Below, piece after piece: positions 25,942 through 34,521 of a stretch of 64,000 nt of DNA (positions are counted from its first letter, which is position 1; each line of letters begins with the position of its first letter). Under the pieces are notes generated by a model. That model worked only from the letters and a program-made list of their open reading frames with translations. It was not told where the DNA came from and made no database searches. A program made the translations under genes and the position numbers. The DNA lies in NCBI RefSeq assembly GCF_024972775.1, contig NZ_CP092282.1:2845001-2909000 (forward strand), read 5' to 3'. The DNA comes from Dehalobacter sp. DCM. GTDB taxonomy: Bacteria; Bacillota; Desulfitobacteriia; Desulfitobacteriales; Syntrophobotulaceae.

Positions 25942-26103
25942 TTATCGCTGATGTTCTGTACGAATAGTTATTTCCTTCGTCAGGATCAACTTAGTCGTCA
26001 ATTCAATGCTGTGGACGCTGTTTTCCTCTGCCACCCATTTAGGATTGGGTGATCTGAGTGATTTTTTGCCGGTGAATCGGTGTTGGCTGTCATAGGTGCA
26101 TAA
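25942..26103 (-). other. In-frame open stretch after the ene-reductase TAG stop
   Basis: Directly after the TAG of the ene-reductase the same frame stays open for 53 codons (LCTYDSQHRFTGKKSLRSPN onward) to a TAA at 25942. The encoded tail is polar and matches nothing I recognise. The reductase is full length without it. Chance is the simplest explanation; amber read-through or remnant coding sequence are alternatives. The rest of 25834-25941 shows no feature. Confidence 0.25.
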
Positions 26104-28056
26104 CTATATTTCAACAACCGTCAAAAGCCCATCCGCATTAGCCGCAAGAATATTGCGCACCTGGCGGCAGTCTCCGATCAGATAGGTTTCCGGAATAAGA
26201 TCGGATATCATTGCCAGCCATTTCTCATCCGGTTGCAGACCTACCGACAATATGACCGTATCGCAGGCTAATTCCCGGCTGCTTCCGTCACACAATGTTA
26301 TCCTGACGGAATCTCCGGTGATTGCGTTAACAGCAGCGCCGTAGCAAACCTGAATATGATGTTCCTTCATCAAGCTTCGCAAATGCGCTGTCATGCTCGG
26401 GAACAAATCAGTAAGCAGTTGTTCCTCAAGCAATTTATCAACAACTATCACTTCATGACCTGCCATGGCTAAATCAATAGCACATTCCGTTCCGCTTAAA
26501 CCGCCGCCGATCATAACAACTCTCTTGCCAATATTTTTTTGGCGGATATCTGCCTCACTGACGGTGATAACAAGCGGTAATTCCACCCCTTGAATCGGGG
26601 GCACGATATGCTCGGCTCCAACGGCAAGGATCAGGACATCCGGTGCTTCTTGCAGGACCAGTTCCGGCGTTACTTTCACCCCAAGTGCGATGCGGATGCC
26701 GCTGCGTTCGGTTTGCCGGATAGTCCAATCAAGATAGCTCCGGTGATAATCCTTCAATTTCATGGCTGAGGCTTCATAGAGCCTTCCGCCAAGCTTTTCA
26801 CTCGCTTCAAAAAGGGCGACATCATGTCCGCGCTTAGCCGCTGTTTGCGCTGCCGTCATCCCGGCAGGTCCGCCGCCAATAATCATGACTTTTTTCTTGC
26901 TGTCGGCTTTTTCTACTTTGGGAATCGTAAATTCCCGGCCTAAGTAGGGATTAATTGCGCAGCGAACTTGCGCGCCTCTAAAAGGAAAAAAGGCGCATGC
27001 ATTGCAATGTAAGCACGGACGGATGTCCTCGGCATGACCGCGATACGCTTTCGTCACCAACTCCATATCGGCCAGCAGGTTACGGGCCATCGCCACCATA
27101 TCGGCCTTGCCCTCGCGGATAATGGACTCAATGGCTTCAATCCCCGTTATGCCGCCAACGACGGAAACCGGAATATTCAGGTGCGGACGAATGGCCGCCA
27201 CCCGTTCGACATTTTGGTTACGGGCTCCCAGGTAAGAAGGGCTGATGTATCTTCCCAAATCATGGTTGTATACTGCTCCTGCAGAAAAATTCACAATATC
27301 GATGTATTCCTGGGCTTTCTGCAGGAAAGCAATAATATCGTCCACGGTGGGGCAACCCTCAATATATTCATTGCAACTGATCCGGAAATCGATTCCCATA
27401 CCGGGGCCTATGGTCTCGCGCAAACGCTTTAATAAAGTCAGGGAAAAGCGCATCCGGTTTTCCAGGGAGCCGCCGTATTCATCTGTGCGCTGATTGGCAA
27501 TCGGGGAAAAAAAGGCGCTGACCAGATTCCCATGCGCGCCGTGAATCATCAGCATATCAAACCCGGCCTGCTGAAGCCGCTTGGCTGAAGCGCAAAATTC
27601 ATCAATGACTTCCTCAATGCCTTCTTGGCTGATTTCCTCAAAATGCTCCGGATCCAAATCCGGGGACATCCAGGGAACATACGCTTTAGCTTTCAAAGCT
27701 CCGGGATAAGCATAACGTCCTGCGTGACAAAGCTCACAGGATATTTTGCAGTTATATTGGTGCACGGCTTCCGCAACCTGCATGAGCTGCGGAACATCCG
27801 ATTCTTTCAGGTTGGCGATCCCGCCATAGAAATCACGGGCGCGGACGTAATCGACGGGTGTCGATCCAATCGTCACCAACGCTGCTCCGGAACGGGCCTG
27901 GGCTCTGACCAGCGCCAGCAAGCTTTCGGTAACATCTCCGGTTTCCGGGTGAGCATGGGCGGTAACCATCGGGGCAAATTGAATCCTGTTTTTCAATTTC
28001 AGAGGGCCGACTTGAATGGGTGTAAAAACATGGGGATAGTTATGAAAAGCAGCCAT
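26104..28056 (-). CDS. NADH:flavin oxidoreductase / 2-enoate reductase (BaiCD type)
   Basis: A 650-residue cytoplasmic ene-reductase that reduces activated C=C bonds. The N-terminal FMN TIM barrel (about 1-350) has the conserved MIHGAHGNLVSAFFSP, NQRTDEYGGSLENRMRF and DMVAMARNLLAD; a [4Fe-4S] motif CLHCNACAFFPFRG with a later Cys follows (about 345-365). The C-terminal FAD/NAD domain carries VMIIGGGPAGMTAA and VVMIGGGLSGTECAIDL. Length matches 2,4-dienoyl-CoA/2-enoate reductases, BaiCD and FldZ. The catalytic barrel and cluster are intact. It lies at the 3' end of a flavoprotein run after the NuoF- and NuoG/GltD-like genes, which may feed it electrons. Confidence 0.9.
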   Translation of the reverse strand: MAAFHNYPHVFTPIQVGPLKLKNRIQFAPMVTAHAHPETGDVTESLLALVRAQARSGAALVTIGSTPVDYVRARDFYGGIANLKESDVPQLMQVAEAVHQYNCKISCELCHAGRYAYPGALKAKAYVPWMSPDLDPEHFEEISQEGIEEVIDEFCASAKRLQQAGFDMLMIHGAHGNLVSAFFSPIANQRTDEYGGSLENRMRFSLTLLKRLRETIGPGMGIDFRISCNEYIEGCPTVDDIIAFLQKAQEYIDIVNFSAGAVYNHDLGRYISPSYLGARNQNVERVAAIRPHLNIPVSVVGGITGIEAIESIIREGKADMVAMARNLLADMELVTKAYRGHAEDIRPCLHCNACAFFPFRGAQVRCAINPYLGREFTIPKVEKADSKKKVMIIGGGPAGMTAAQTAAKRGHDVALFEASEKLGGRLYEASAMKLKDYHRSYLDWTIRQTERSGIRIALGVKVTPELVLQEAPDVLILAVGAEHIVPPIQGVELPLVITVSEADIRQKNIGKRVVMIGGGLSGTECAIDLAMAGHEVIVVDKLLEEQLLTDLFPSMTAHLRSLMKEHHIQVCYGAAVNAITGDSVRITLCDGSSRELACDTVILSVGLQPDEKWLAMISDLIPETYLIGDCRQVRNILAANADGLLTVVEI

Positions 28057-28159
28057 AAAAATAACACTCCTCCCGGTATCTTACTTCAATATCATTAGGG
28101 TCGGTCATTAGGGCAGATAGATTTAGATAGTTTAGATAGTTAAGATTTTTTACTCCGGA

Positions 28160-30271
28160 TTAATAGCTACCCCAGAATTTTACAGGGGTCATTCTCAGTC
28201 GAAGATCACACTGGAGACAACGTTGTGCTTCTTGCTCAGCCCCTTCGTCATCCAGACCCTCCGTCACGGGGCAAAAACTCTTCGTTCTCTCTCCAGGGAG
28301 CACGCATTTGTCTTCCATTCTGGGTAATGCTGCAAAACCTGTTCCCGACCCGAGGTACTTCTCCGGTTGGGTGATTGGGGCAAGCCTTTCCTCAATTTTC
28401 CCGCGGCCCCCCAAAAATTTGTCAATGGCAATAACGGCTTTTCGGGCAGATGCGATGGCTTTTATCACCGAGTCGGTTCCCGTTACGGCATCCGCGGCGG
28501 CAAAGATTTCATCCCTGTTCGTCACCAGGGTAATCGGATCAACCTCTAGCAGTCCGTTCTCAGTCTTATCCAGCTCGAATCCCTCCGGTATCTCCGGTCT
28601 CTGGCCTACTGCAAAAATGACCGTGTCGGCTTCAAGTAAATGCTGGGAATTATCTAATGTTTCAATTTCCAGTTTCTTATCGTCATTAAAGGAGAACGAT
28701 TTAACGTGAAGGACTTCGACACCCCTTACTTTTCCATCCTCTCTGACAATCTTCGTAAAGGTCCTGGCGGGATAAATTTGAATGCCCTCTTCTTCTTCTT
28801 GTTTAATCTCATCCGAAGATGCCGGCATGGTATCTTTGGATTCGAGGCACGCCAGCATCACCTCTTCTGCGCCCAGTCTCCGGGCAACGCGAGCGCAGTC
28901 AAAAGCAACATTGCCGCCCCCGAGCACAAGGACTCTTTTCCCCAGTTCAATCGTTTCTCCGGAATTAACGGCTCTGAGAAAATCTGTGCCGACCATAACT
29001 TCATCGCCATTGGCTCCAGGAATTCTCAGTTTCACGCCCCGGTGAGCACCAACGGCAACAAGTATGGCGTCATAGCCTTCTTCAAGGAGCGCATCGATGG
29101 ACGCGACACGGGAGTTTGTCCTGATCTCAACCCCCATCTGCTCGATGTCGTTGATTTCATGGTCAAGCACCGCTCGCGGCAGACGGTACTCGGGAATCCC
29201 ATAGCGGAGCATGCCCCCGGGAAGCGGCAGCGCTTCAAAGACAGTTACGGAATGCCCCTGGATTGATAAATAGTAACCGGCGGTTAGACCGGCCGGGCCA
29301 GAGCCAATGATTGCAACCTTCTTCTCCGTTGCCGGTTTCATATTGACCTTGCTCTCCCATAGTCTTTCCTCGTCATGCTCCGCGGCATAGCGCTTCAGAC
29401 TGCAAATTGCAATCGGCTGATTGACTTCTCCCCTTCGGCAGACTGTCTCGCAGGGATGGTTACAGACGTAGCCGAGAACCTGTGGAAAGGGTACCTTTTC
29501 CCGGATGACGGCATTTGCGGCTGGGTAATTGTTCTCGCGAATAAAACGAATATACCTTGGTATATCGATTTCCGCCGGACAGGCATTCATGCAGGGGAGA
29601 AGGGCTGCTTTCCGGCTTTTTCCTTTGGCGAACTCTTCTTTGTCCATGATTGCACCTGTCGGACAAACTTCGGCACAGGCCCCGCAGAAACGGCAGCCTG
29701 CGTCGGCGAGGGAAATATCTTCGGCACTTCCAATTCCAATGTAAGTTTCCTCTCCCTTTTTCTTGTAGAAGAGAACCCCGACGCCGCGAAGTTCATGACA
29801 AGCCCGTACACAGCGGCCGCAGAGGATACACTTATTCGGATCGTGAGAGAAAAGCGGGTTCCGACTTGTACCGGCAAAGAGTCGTGAGCGTCTCTTAACC
29901 CGTAACGAGTCGTCTACGAGATATTGCTTCAACGACTGCAGTTCACAATTAAGATATTTAACACAGGTCCCACAGTCCGACTGATGCCCGGAAAGCATGA
30001 GCTCCATAGCCAGACGTCGGGACGCGTCTATTTCTTCACTTTTCGTTCTGATAACCATACCGTCAGCAGCCGGGGTCATACAGGACGTTTGCAGACCTGA
30101 CTGGCCTTCTATTTCTACAACACAGAGCCGACAAGCTCCAATTGGGGAAAGTTCCGCATAATGGCAGAGATGAGGAATATATATTCCGCCTTCGAGGGAA
30201 GCTTCGAGGACGCTCTTCCCTATTGTCGTTTCCATCTCTCGACCATCGATCGTCACTTTGATCGTCTCCAA
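28160..30271 (-). CDS. NuoG-like ferredoxin domain fused to GltD/NfnB-like NAD(P)H oxidoreductase
   Basis: A 703-residue fusion. Residues 1-210 form a NuoG/hydrogenase-type electron wire: a [2Fe-2S] ferredoxin (CHYAELSPIGACRLCVVEIEG), a Cys/His site (HQSDCGTCVKYLNC) and two [4Fe-4S] motifs (CILCGRCVRAC, CRFCGACAEVCPTGA). From about 225 it becomes a glutamate-synthase-small-chain/NfnB domain with a further cysteine motif (CMNACPAEIDIPRY, CNHPCETVC), FAD site VAIIGSGPAGLTAGYY and NAD(P) site VLVLGGGNVAFDCAR. It begins at TTG with GGAGG eight bases upstream, three bases after the NuoF-like gene. Such a pair resembles electron-bifurcating transhydrogenases of acetogens (Stn/Nfn type); bifurcation itself is inferred. 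Confidence 0.85.
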   Translation of the reverse strand: METIKVTIDGREMETTIGKSVLEASLEGGIYIPHLCHYAELSPIGACRLCVVEIEGQSGLQTSCMTPAADGMVIRTKSEEIDASRRLAMELMLSGHQSDCGTCVKYLNCELQSLKQYLVDDSLRVKRRSRLFAGTSRNPLFSHDPNKCILCGRCVRACHELRGVGVLFYKKKGEETYIGIGSAEDISLADAGCRFCGACAEVCPTGAIMDKEEFAKGKSRKAALLPCMNACPAEIDIPRYIRFIRENNYPAANAVIREKVPFPQVLGYVCNHPCETVCRRGEVNQPIAICSLKRYAAEHDEERLWESKVNMKPATEKKVAIIGSGPAGLTAGYYLSIQGHSVTVFEALPLPGGMLRYGIPEYRLPRAVLDHEINDIEQMGVEIRTNSRVASIDALLEEGYDAILVAVGAHRGVKLRIPGANGDEVMVGTDFLRAVNSGETIELGKRVLVLGGGNVAFDCARVARRLGAEEVMLACLESKDTMPASSDEIKQEEEEGIQIYPARTFTKIVREDGKVRGVEVLHVKSFSFNDDKKLEIETLDNSQHLLEADTVIFAVGQRPEIPEGFELDKTENGLLEVDPITLVTNRDEIFAAADAVTGTDSVIKAIASARKAVIAIDKFLGGRGKIEERLAPITQPEKYLGSGTGFAALPRMEDKCVLPGERTKSFCPVTEGLDDEGAEQEAQRCLQCDLRLRMTPVKFWGSY

Positions 30272-30274
30272 AGC

Positions 30275-31942
30275 CTATACCTCCTTGCCATTCCGCCGGT
30301 GTGGGCATTTTTTTTGTCTTATATGGAAATCAAACTCAGACCCAAAGAGTTTCAGACTACTGAGAACGGGATTGGCTGCGCTTTGTCCGAAGCTGCAGAT
30401 AGAGCCGGTCCTCATTTTTTCACCCAACTCCTGAATCAGTTCCAAATCCTGAGCAGTACCCTCGCCCTGTGTGATATCTTTCAATATATCCGCTATATGA
30501 AGCGTTCCCTCCCGACAGAAAACGCACTTTCCGCAGGACTGGCTATGGAGGAACGCCATTAACTGCGCGGTCATTTCAACAGCACAGCGGCAATCCGCTA
30601 CGACCTCAAGCATACCGAAGCCCATCACGGAACCGATAAACCGAAGCGTTTGATAGGTGATTGGCAGCTTGAATTCCTCAGCATCCAAATAAGTGCCCGT
30701 CGGTCCCCCGAACTGCACTGCTATGATGGCAGAGCTGCCAAGGGTGCCTCCTATTTTGTGAATCATCGTTTCAAGGGGGGTACCCATAGGTACTTCCACG
30801 GTATAGGGGTGAACGACGTCACCCGTTAGCGTGATAATCTTCGTTCCTGCACTGTCCGCAGTTCCGAATCCCGTGAACCATGCTGCGCCCTTTTGAAGAA
30901 TGGCACCCATATTTGCTAAAGTCTCTGCATGGTTGATTAGCACGGGTTTTCCATGAAGTTCCGGTTGATATTCTTTTGTTTGAACGAAGGGTATGGCTTG
31001 TTTGCCTTCCAGATAACGGAGCAGTGCTGTTTCTTCTCCTGCGAGCATTGATCCGGGAACCTCTTTGATTTCGATATCGCAGCTGAATCCGGTATCGAAA
31101 ATATTTTCACCCAGAAGACCGTATTCTTTCATTTGGGCTAACGCCGTCATCAGTAGGTTTTTAATTCTATCAAACCCTGCCGGGATCGTGACAAGACACT
31201 GAGACGCACCGACAGTATACGCAGCGATCAACAAGCCTTCCAGTACGGAATGCGGATCTCCTGCCAAGAGCAGCCGGGCAGTCCGTGCGTGGAGATCGTT
31301 ATCTAGCGTATTACAGATGACGACCTTTTCACTCGCCTTCTCTTCCAGAAAACGTGTCCACTGGGCCGCTGTCGGACATCCGAGTCCCGTCCGTTCTCTT
31401 AGGTTGGATCGCCCAATCTCTTCAAGGATATCTGCCGGAGACATTTGCAGCGCTTTCACCAGTCCGCTATACCCCTCGCATCCTGCGATATACTCACTTA
31501 CGTTTTCCGGATCCACCATCCCGCAATGGCGCAGAACTATCCGTTTCTGCAGCTGGAATAACTGTAATTCAGCTTCAGAAGATATACCCTGGACACCTTC
31601 ACTGCCGAGGGTACAATACGCCAGATCGGGTCTTGGGTTATCCCCCTCCAGGTAATCTCGGATAAGCTGATCGATGACTTCTTTCGTAACGCAGGCATAA
31701 ATAATAGGAGCTATACCAGGCTTTTCAATGATCACCATTGGCTCCAAATCATAGTAACCAAAGGAACCCGTACAAATGATCTTTGTTATGCTGCCTTTTT
31801 TTGCCCAATCGGCGAGAAGAGTTAAGCAGGTTCTGGCCATAGCATTATCTTCTTGCGCCGCTACCCGAATCTTTATTACGTTATCATCATTAAGATAGGC
31901 GCACTCGGATTCAGCCAGGGCGCGTAATTGTTTTTCGTTCAT
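30275..31942 (-). CDS. NuoF/HydB-like iron-sulfur flavoprotein subunit
   Basis: A 555-residue protein with the layout of NuoF/HydB: an N-terminal thioredoxin-like segment, a flavin/NADH domain, an SLBB domain (about 340-420, ITLTGDVVHPYTVEVPMGTP) and a C-terminal NuoF [4Fe-4S] site SCGKCVFCREGT (about 470). The glycine-rich FMN/NADH signature, normally GRGGxGFPxGxKW, is degenerate here as RERTGLGCPTAAQW, and the later Y-I-R loop is missing. It may therefore not bind NADH or FMN in the usual way. It heads a unit with the NuoG-GltD fusion, where NADH oxidation could instead be handled. The ATG has GAGGAG upstream. Confidence 0.83.
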   Translation of the reverse strand: MNEKQLRALAESECAYLNDDNVIKIRVAAQEDNAMARTCLTLLADWAKKGSITKIICTGSFGYYDLEPMVIIEKPGIAPIIYACVTKEVIDQLIRDYLEGDNPRPDLAYCTLGSEGVQGISSEAELQLFQLQKRIVLRHCGMVDPENVSEYIAGCEGYSGLVKALQMSPADILEEIGRSNLRERTGLGCPTAAQWTRFLEEKASEKVVICNTLDNDLHARTARLLLAGDPHSVLEGLLIAAYTVGASQCLVTIPAGFDRIKNLLMTALAQMKEYGLLGENIFDTGFSCDIEIKEVPGSMLAGEETALLRYLEGKQAIPFVQTKEYQPELHGKPVLINHAETLANMGAILQKGAAWFTGFGTADSAGTKIITLTGDVVHPYTVEVPMGTPLETMIHKIGGTLGSSAIIAVQFGGPTGTYLDAEEFKLPITYQTLRFIGSVMGFGMLEVVADCRCAVEMTAQLMAFLHSQSCGKCVFCREGTLHIADILKDITQGEGTAQDLELIQELGEKMRTGSICSFGQSAANPVLSSLKLFGSEFDFHIRQKKCPHRRNGKEV

Positions 31943-31973
31943 GGCTGCTCCTCTTTATATTTCTTATTTATTA

Positions 31974-32000
31974 GGCAAGTACATTCGTCACATACTTGCC
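31974..32000 (-). terminator. Intercistronic hairpin
   Basis: GGCAAGTA/TACTTGCC (31974-31981/31993-32000) plus one closing pair, 11-base loop, between the fumarate-reductase-like gene and the NuoF-like gene on the minus strand. No strong T tract; it may be a partial terminator or RNA stabiliser. Confidence 0.5.
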
Positions 32001-32048
32001 TTATTTTAAAATAACCCTATAAAACTGGTGGAAAGCTTGTATTAAACT

Positions 32049-33473
32049 TTATTTTCCCAAGTACTTCAAAGCACTCTGTCCCGCTATCCGCCCTGAATTC
32101 AGGGCAAAAGCCGAACAAAGACCCGGCCCTACATTGATACTATACGTATCCCCATGCATACAATCCGCATCGTAGCCTCCGGCATAAAGACCGGGGACTG
32201 GCTTCTCATATTTGTCCACCGCCTCCATATTATGGTTGATCTTGATGCCGCCAAGGGTACCTAAAAAGACAGTTCTGCTAATCACAGCATAATACTTGGG
32301 CCCGAGCAAAGGCCGGAGGTATTTGGGCTCCTTGACAAAAAGATCATCATGTTTCTTGGCGCAGAAGCTGTTATATTCAGCGACGGTAGCCGTCAGTACA
32401 GCCGGATCGACGTTTATTTTTACAGCGAGCTCTTCAATTGAGTCAGCCATAAACACGTCCTCGCTACCGTTTTCCAGAAAAACTGCCAGTTCTTTATCAA
32501 TCTCTAGGAGCCGAGTGCCCGGCGGGTAGTCAAATCCAACACCCTTATCGATACCCCTGGTCTGGAGGCTTTCTTTAATGGAATCATCAAAAAGCCTGTA
32601 GCTGAACCCTTCCGCTATTCTGGCGTTAGCATTGCCAACGTTACTATCCCAGAATACGACAGTTTCGTCACAGAAACGTTGTCCGCGCGGGTCGACCCAT
32701 AAATCAGGCTGTGCACCCGCAATTGCAAGCGAGCCAATCGTCGTGAAGTCCGGCCCGTCCGAACCGGACGAGTTCAATTCCAGCAGTCCCAGGCTTTCCT
32801 TGGCGGCTCCCGCCTCCCAGGCCATCCGGATCCCGTCTCCCATTTTATCGACATTGCCGATCACCGTTATATTTTTGCCCAGATCGTAACCGCAGTATTT
32901 CTTTATCCATTCCTTATTGTTCGCATAGCCGCCGCTGGCGACGACGACGGCCTTTGCGGCGACTTCAAATTCTTCCCCGTCTTGTTCTACCACAACACCG
33001 GAAACGGCGTTTCCGTCTTTGAGTATTTCACTGACAGAAGCCCCTAACCTCAGTTCAACGCCTTTCTCCTTGGCATTCGTGACAAGTTTCTTAACTAAGG
33101 CTGCCCCATGGCCCTTAATGACATGATAGGTATAGTCTACATCTGTAAATTCGATGCCCTGCTGCTGCAGCCAAACAATGGTTTTAGATGACTCCTCGAC
33201 GATGGCCCGGACCAAACGCGGATTCCCGCGCCAGTGATTGAACTGCATAATGTTTCTGAAAGCCTCATCCTTGCTGTACGTGATGCCTTTCTTGCGCTGG
33301 AGTTCACTTTCGACAGCAAACGAACCTCCGAAGAAATTGGAGGTGCCGCCCGGCGAGCGCTGTTTTTCAAATATCATAACCCTGGCACCGCCTTCGGCAG
33401 CCGTAAGTGCTGCAGCCAGACCTGTTGCTCCGGAACCGATAACAACGACATCCGTCTCAAATTTGTTTTCCAT
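32049..33473 (-). CDS. Soluble fumarate-reductase-like flavoprotein (copy 1)
   Basis: A 474-residue FAD protein of the FAD_binding_2 / urocanate- and fumarate-reductase family. It has the dinucleotide site VVIGSGATGLAAALTAAEGGA, SPGGTSNFFGGSFAVESEL, the capping domain, SRTVFLGTLGGIKIN with the active-site arginine, and the C-terminal GLYAGGYDADCMHGDTYSIN with SGRIAGQSALKYL. There are no haem (CxxCH) motifs, signal peptide or FMN domain, so it is a short cytoplasmic form that must take electrons from a partner. A close paralogue lies 1 kb upstream. Likely activity: reduction of an enoate double bond, or the reverse dehydrogenation (3-oxosteroid-type). Confidence 0.88.
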   Translation of the reverse strand: MENKFETDVVVIGSGATGLAAALTAAEGGARVMIFEKQRSPGGTSNFFGGSFAVESELQRKKGITYSKDEAFRNIMQFNHWRGNPRLVRAIVEESSKTIVWLQQQGIEFTDVDYTYHVIKGHGAALVKKLVTNAKEKGVELRLGASVSEILKDGNAVSGVVVEQDGEEFEVAAKAVVVASGGYANNKEWIKKYCGYDLGKNITVIGNVDKMGDGIRMAWEAGAAKESLGLLELNSSGSDGPDFTTIGSLAIAGAQPDLWVDPRGQRFCDETVVFWDSNVGNANARIAEGFSYRLFDDSIKESLQTRGIDKGVGFDYPPGTRLLEIDKELAVFLENGSEDVFMADSIEELAVKINVDPAVLTATVAEYNSFCAKKHDDLFVKEPKYLRPLLGPKYYAVISRTVFLGTLGGIKINHNMEAVDKYEKPVPGLYAGGYDADCMHGDTYSINVGPGLCSAFALNSGRIAGQSALKYLGK

Positions 33474-33510
33474 ACAGTTTCTCCTTAAAAAATACTACAA
33501 TATGAGGAAT

Positions 33511-33538
33511 TTTCATACTCTGAGATTTGAATAGTCAA
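33511..33538 (-). promoter_or_regulatory. Possible sigma-A promoter
   Basis: On the minus strand TTGACT (33533-33538) is followed after a spacer of about 16 bases by TATGAA (around 33511-33516). Placement fits the flavoprotein/NuoF unit, but the -10 box is weak. Confidence 0.35.
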
Positions 33539-33607
33539 GGGATGAACAACTTAGATTTCTTGAGAACTCGCATATTTCCACCTGGAGAGGAGAAAAAAAT
33601 ATGCAAC

Positions 33608-34480
33608 TCACCCATTTAGCACTTTTTGTACTTCTTCTTTGACCGATGTCAATTTATTACCAATTAGATTGATAAGATCATTCGATGCGAGACTAAAGTA
33701 ACCTAATTCAAAGGCCTTCCACATTTGTGTATAGAAGCCTGCCCACCCTTCTGAAACTCCCTGTTTGAGCATGTGCTCCTTAGCTTGTTCTGGCGTAAGC
33801 TCGATATGCTTAACTTCCTTGTGTGATACTTCGGAGATAATAGCAGCAAACTCATCAAACGAATACGGGTTTGGATTGGACAGCTCGTATACCTTATTTT
33901 GGTGTCCATCCGTTGTCAGAACCTTTGCTGCTGCCAGAGCAAAGTCATTCCGCGCAGCAAAATTCATTTTACTGCCCTTGGCTGCGCTGACAATAACCCC
34001 GGAAGCAACCGCATCTGGAATAAATGGATCCAATAACGTGTCAATGTAAAATGCATTTCGGAGGATTGTGTAAGGAATATGTGTTTCTTTAACCGCAAAT
34101 TCAGTAGCCAGGTGAACGTTTTCTATGCCTAATGCTACCTTATCGGCAAATCCTAAGCTGGTGTAAACAACATGTCCAACTCCAGCATCCCTGGCTGCTT
34201 TGGCAACGGATGCATGTTGGATAATACGGTGCGAACCGTCTGGAGAAGAACTTGAAATAAACAACAGTTTATCAATATCTTGAAAAGCAGCACGCAACGT
34301 ATCGCTATGGTCATAGTTCCCCATACGGATTTCCAAACCTAACTTTATAAGTTCCGCTGCTTTTTCTTCATTGCGGACCATTGCCACAACGTTCTGTGCT
34401 GTAATCCCGCTATCCAGCAAATGCTTCACGACTAGTCTCCCGAGTTGGCCTGTTGCACCTGTAATTAAAATCTTACCCAA
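33608..34480 (-). CDS. NmrA/QorB-like NAD(P)H-binding reductase
   Basis: A 290-residue atypical short-chain dehydrogenase. The Rossmann start KILITGATGQLGRLVVKHLL binds NAD(P)H. VVAMVRNEEKAAEL, YTSLGFAD, YTILRNAFYIDTLL and the C-terminal substrate cap with LSNPNPYSFDEFA match quinone oxidoreductase 2 (QorB/YtfG) and NmrA-type proteins. The catalytic Y-x3-K of true SDRs is absent, as usual in this family. It starts at TTG with AAGGAA upstream. It lies between two nearly identical flavoproteins, so it may handle quinone-like or enone products in the same pathway. Confidence 0.85.
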   Translation of the reverse strand: MGKILITGATGQLGRLVVKHLLDSGITAQNVVAMVRNEEKAAELIKLGLEIRMGNYDHSDTLRAAFQDIDKLLFISSSSPDGSHRIIQHASVAKAARDAGVGHVVYTSLGFADKVALGIENVHLATEFAVKETHIPYTILRNAFYIDTLLDPFIPDAVASGVIVSAAKGSKMNFAARNDFALAAAKVLTTDGHQNKVYELSNPNPYSFDEFAAIISEVSHKEVKHIELTPEQAKEHMLKQGVSEGWAGFYTQMWKAFELGYFSLASNDLINLIGNKLTSVKEEVQKVLNG

Positions 34481-34521
34481 TGGTTATCATTCCTTTGCTA
34501 TTCTTTATAATAATCGTCCCT

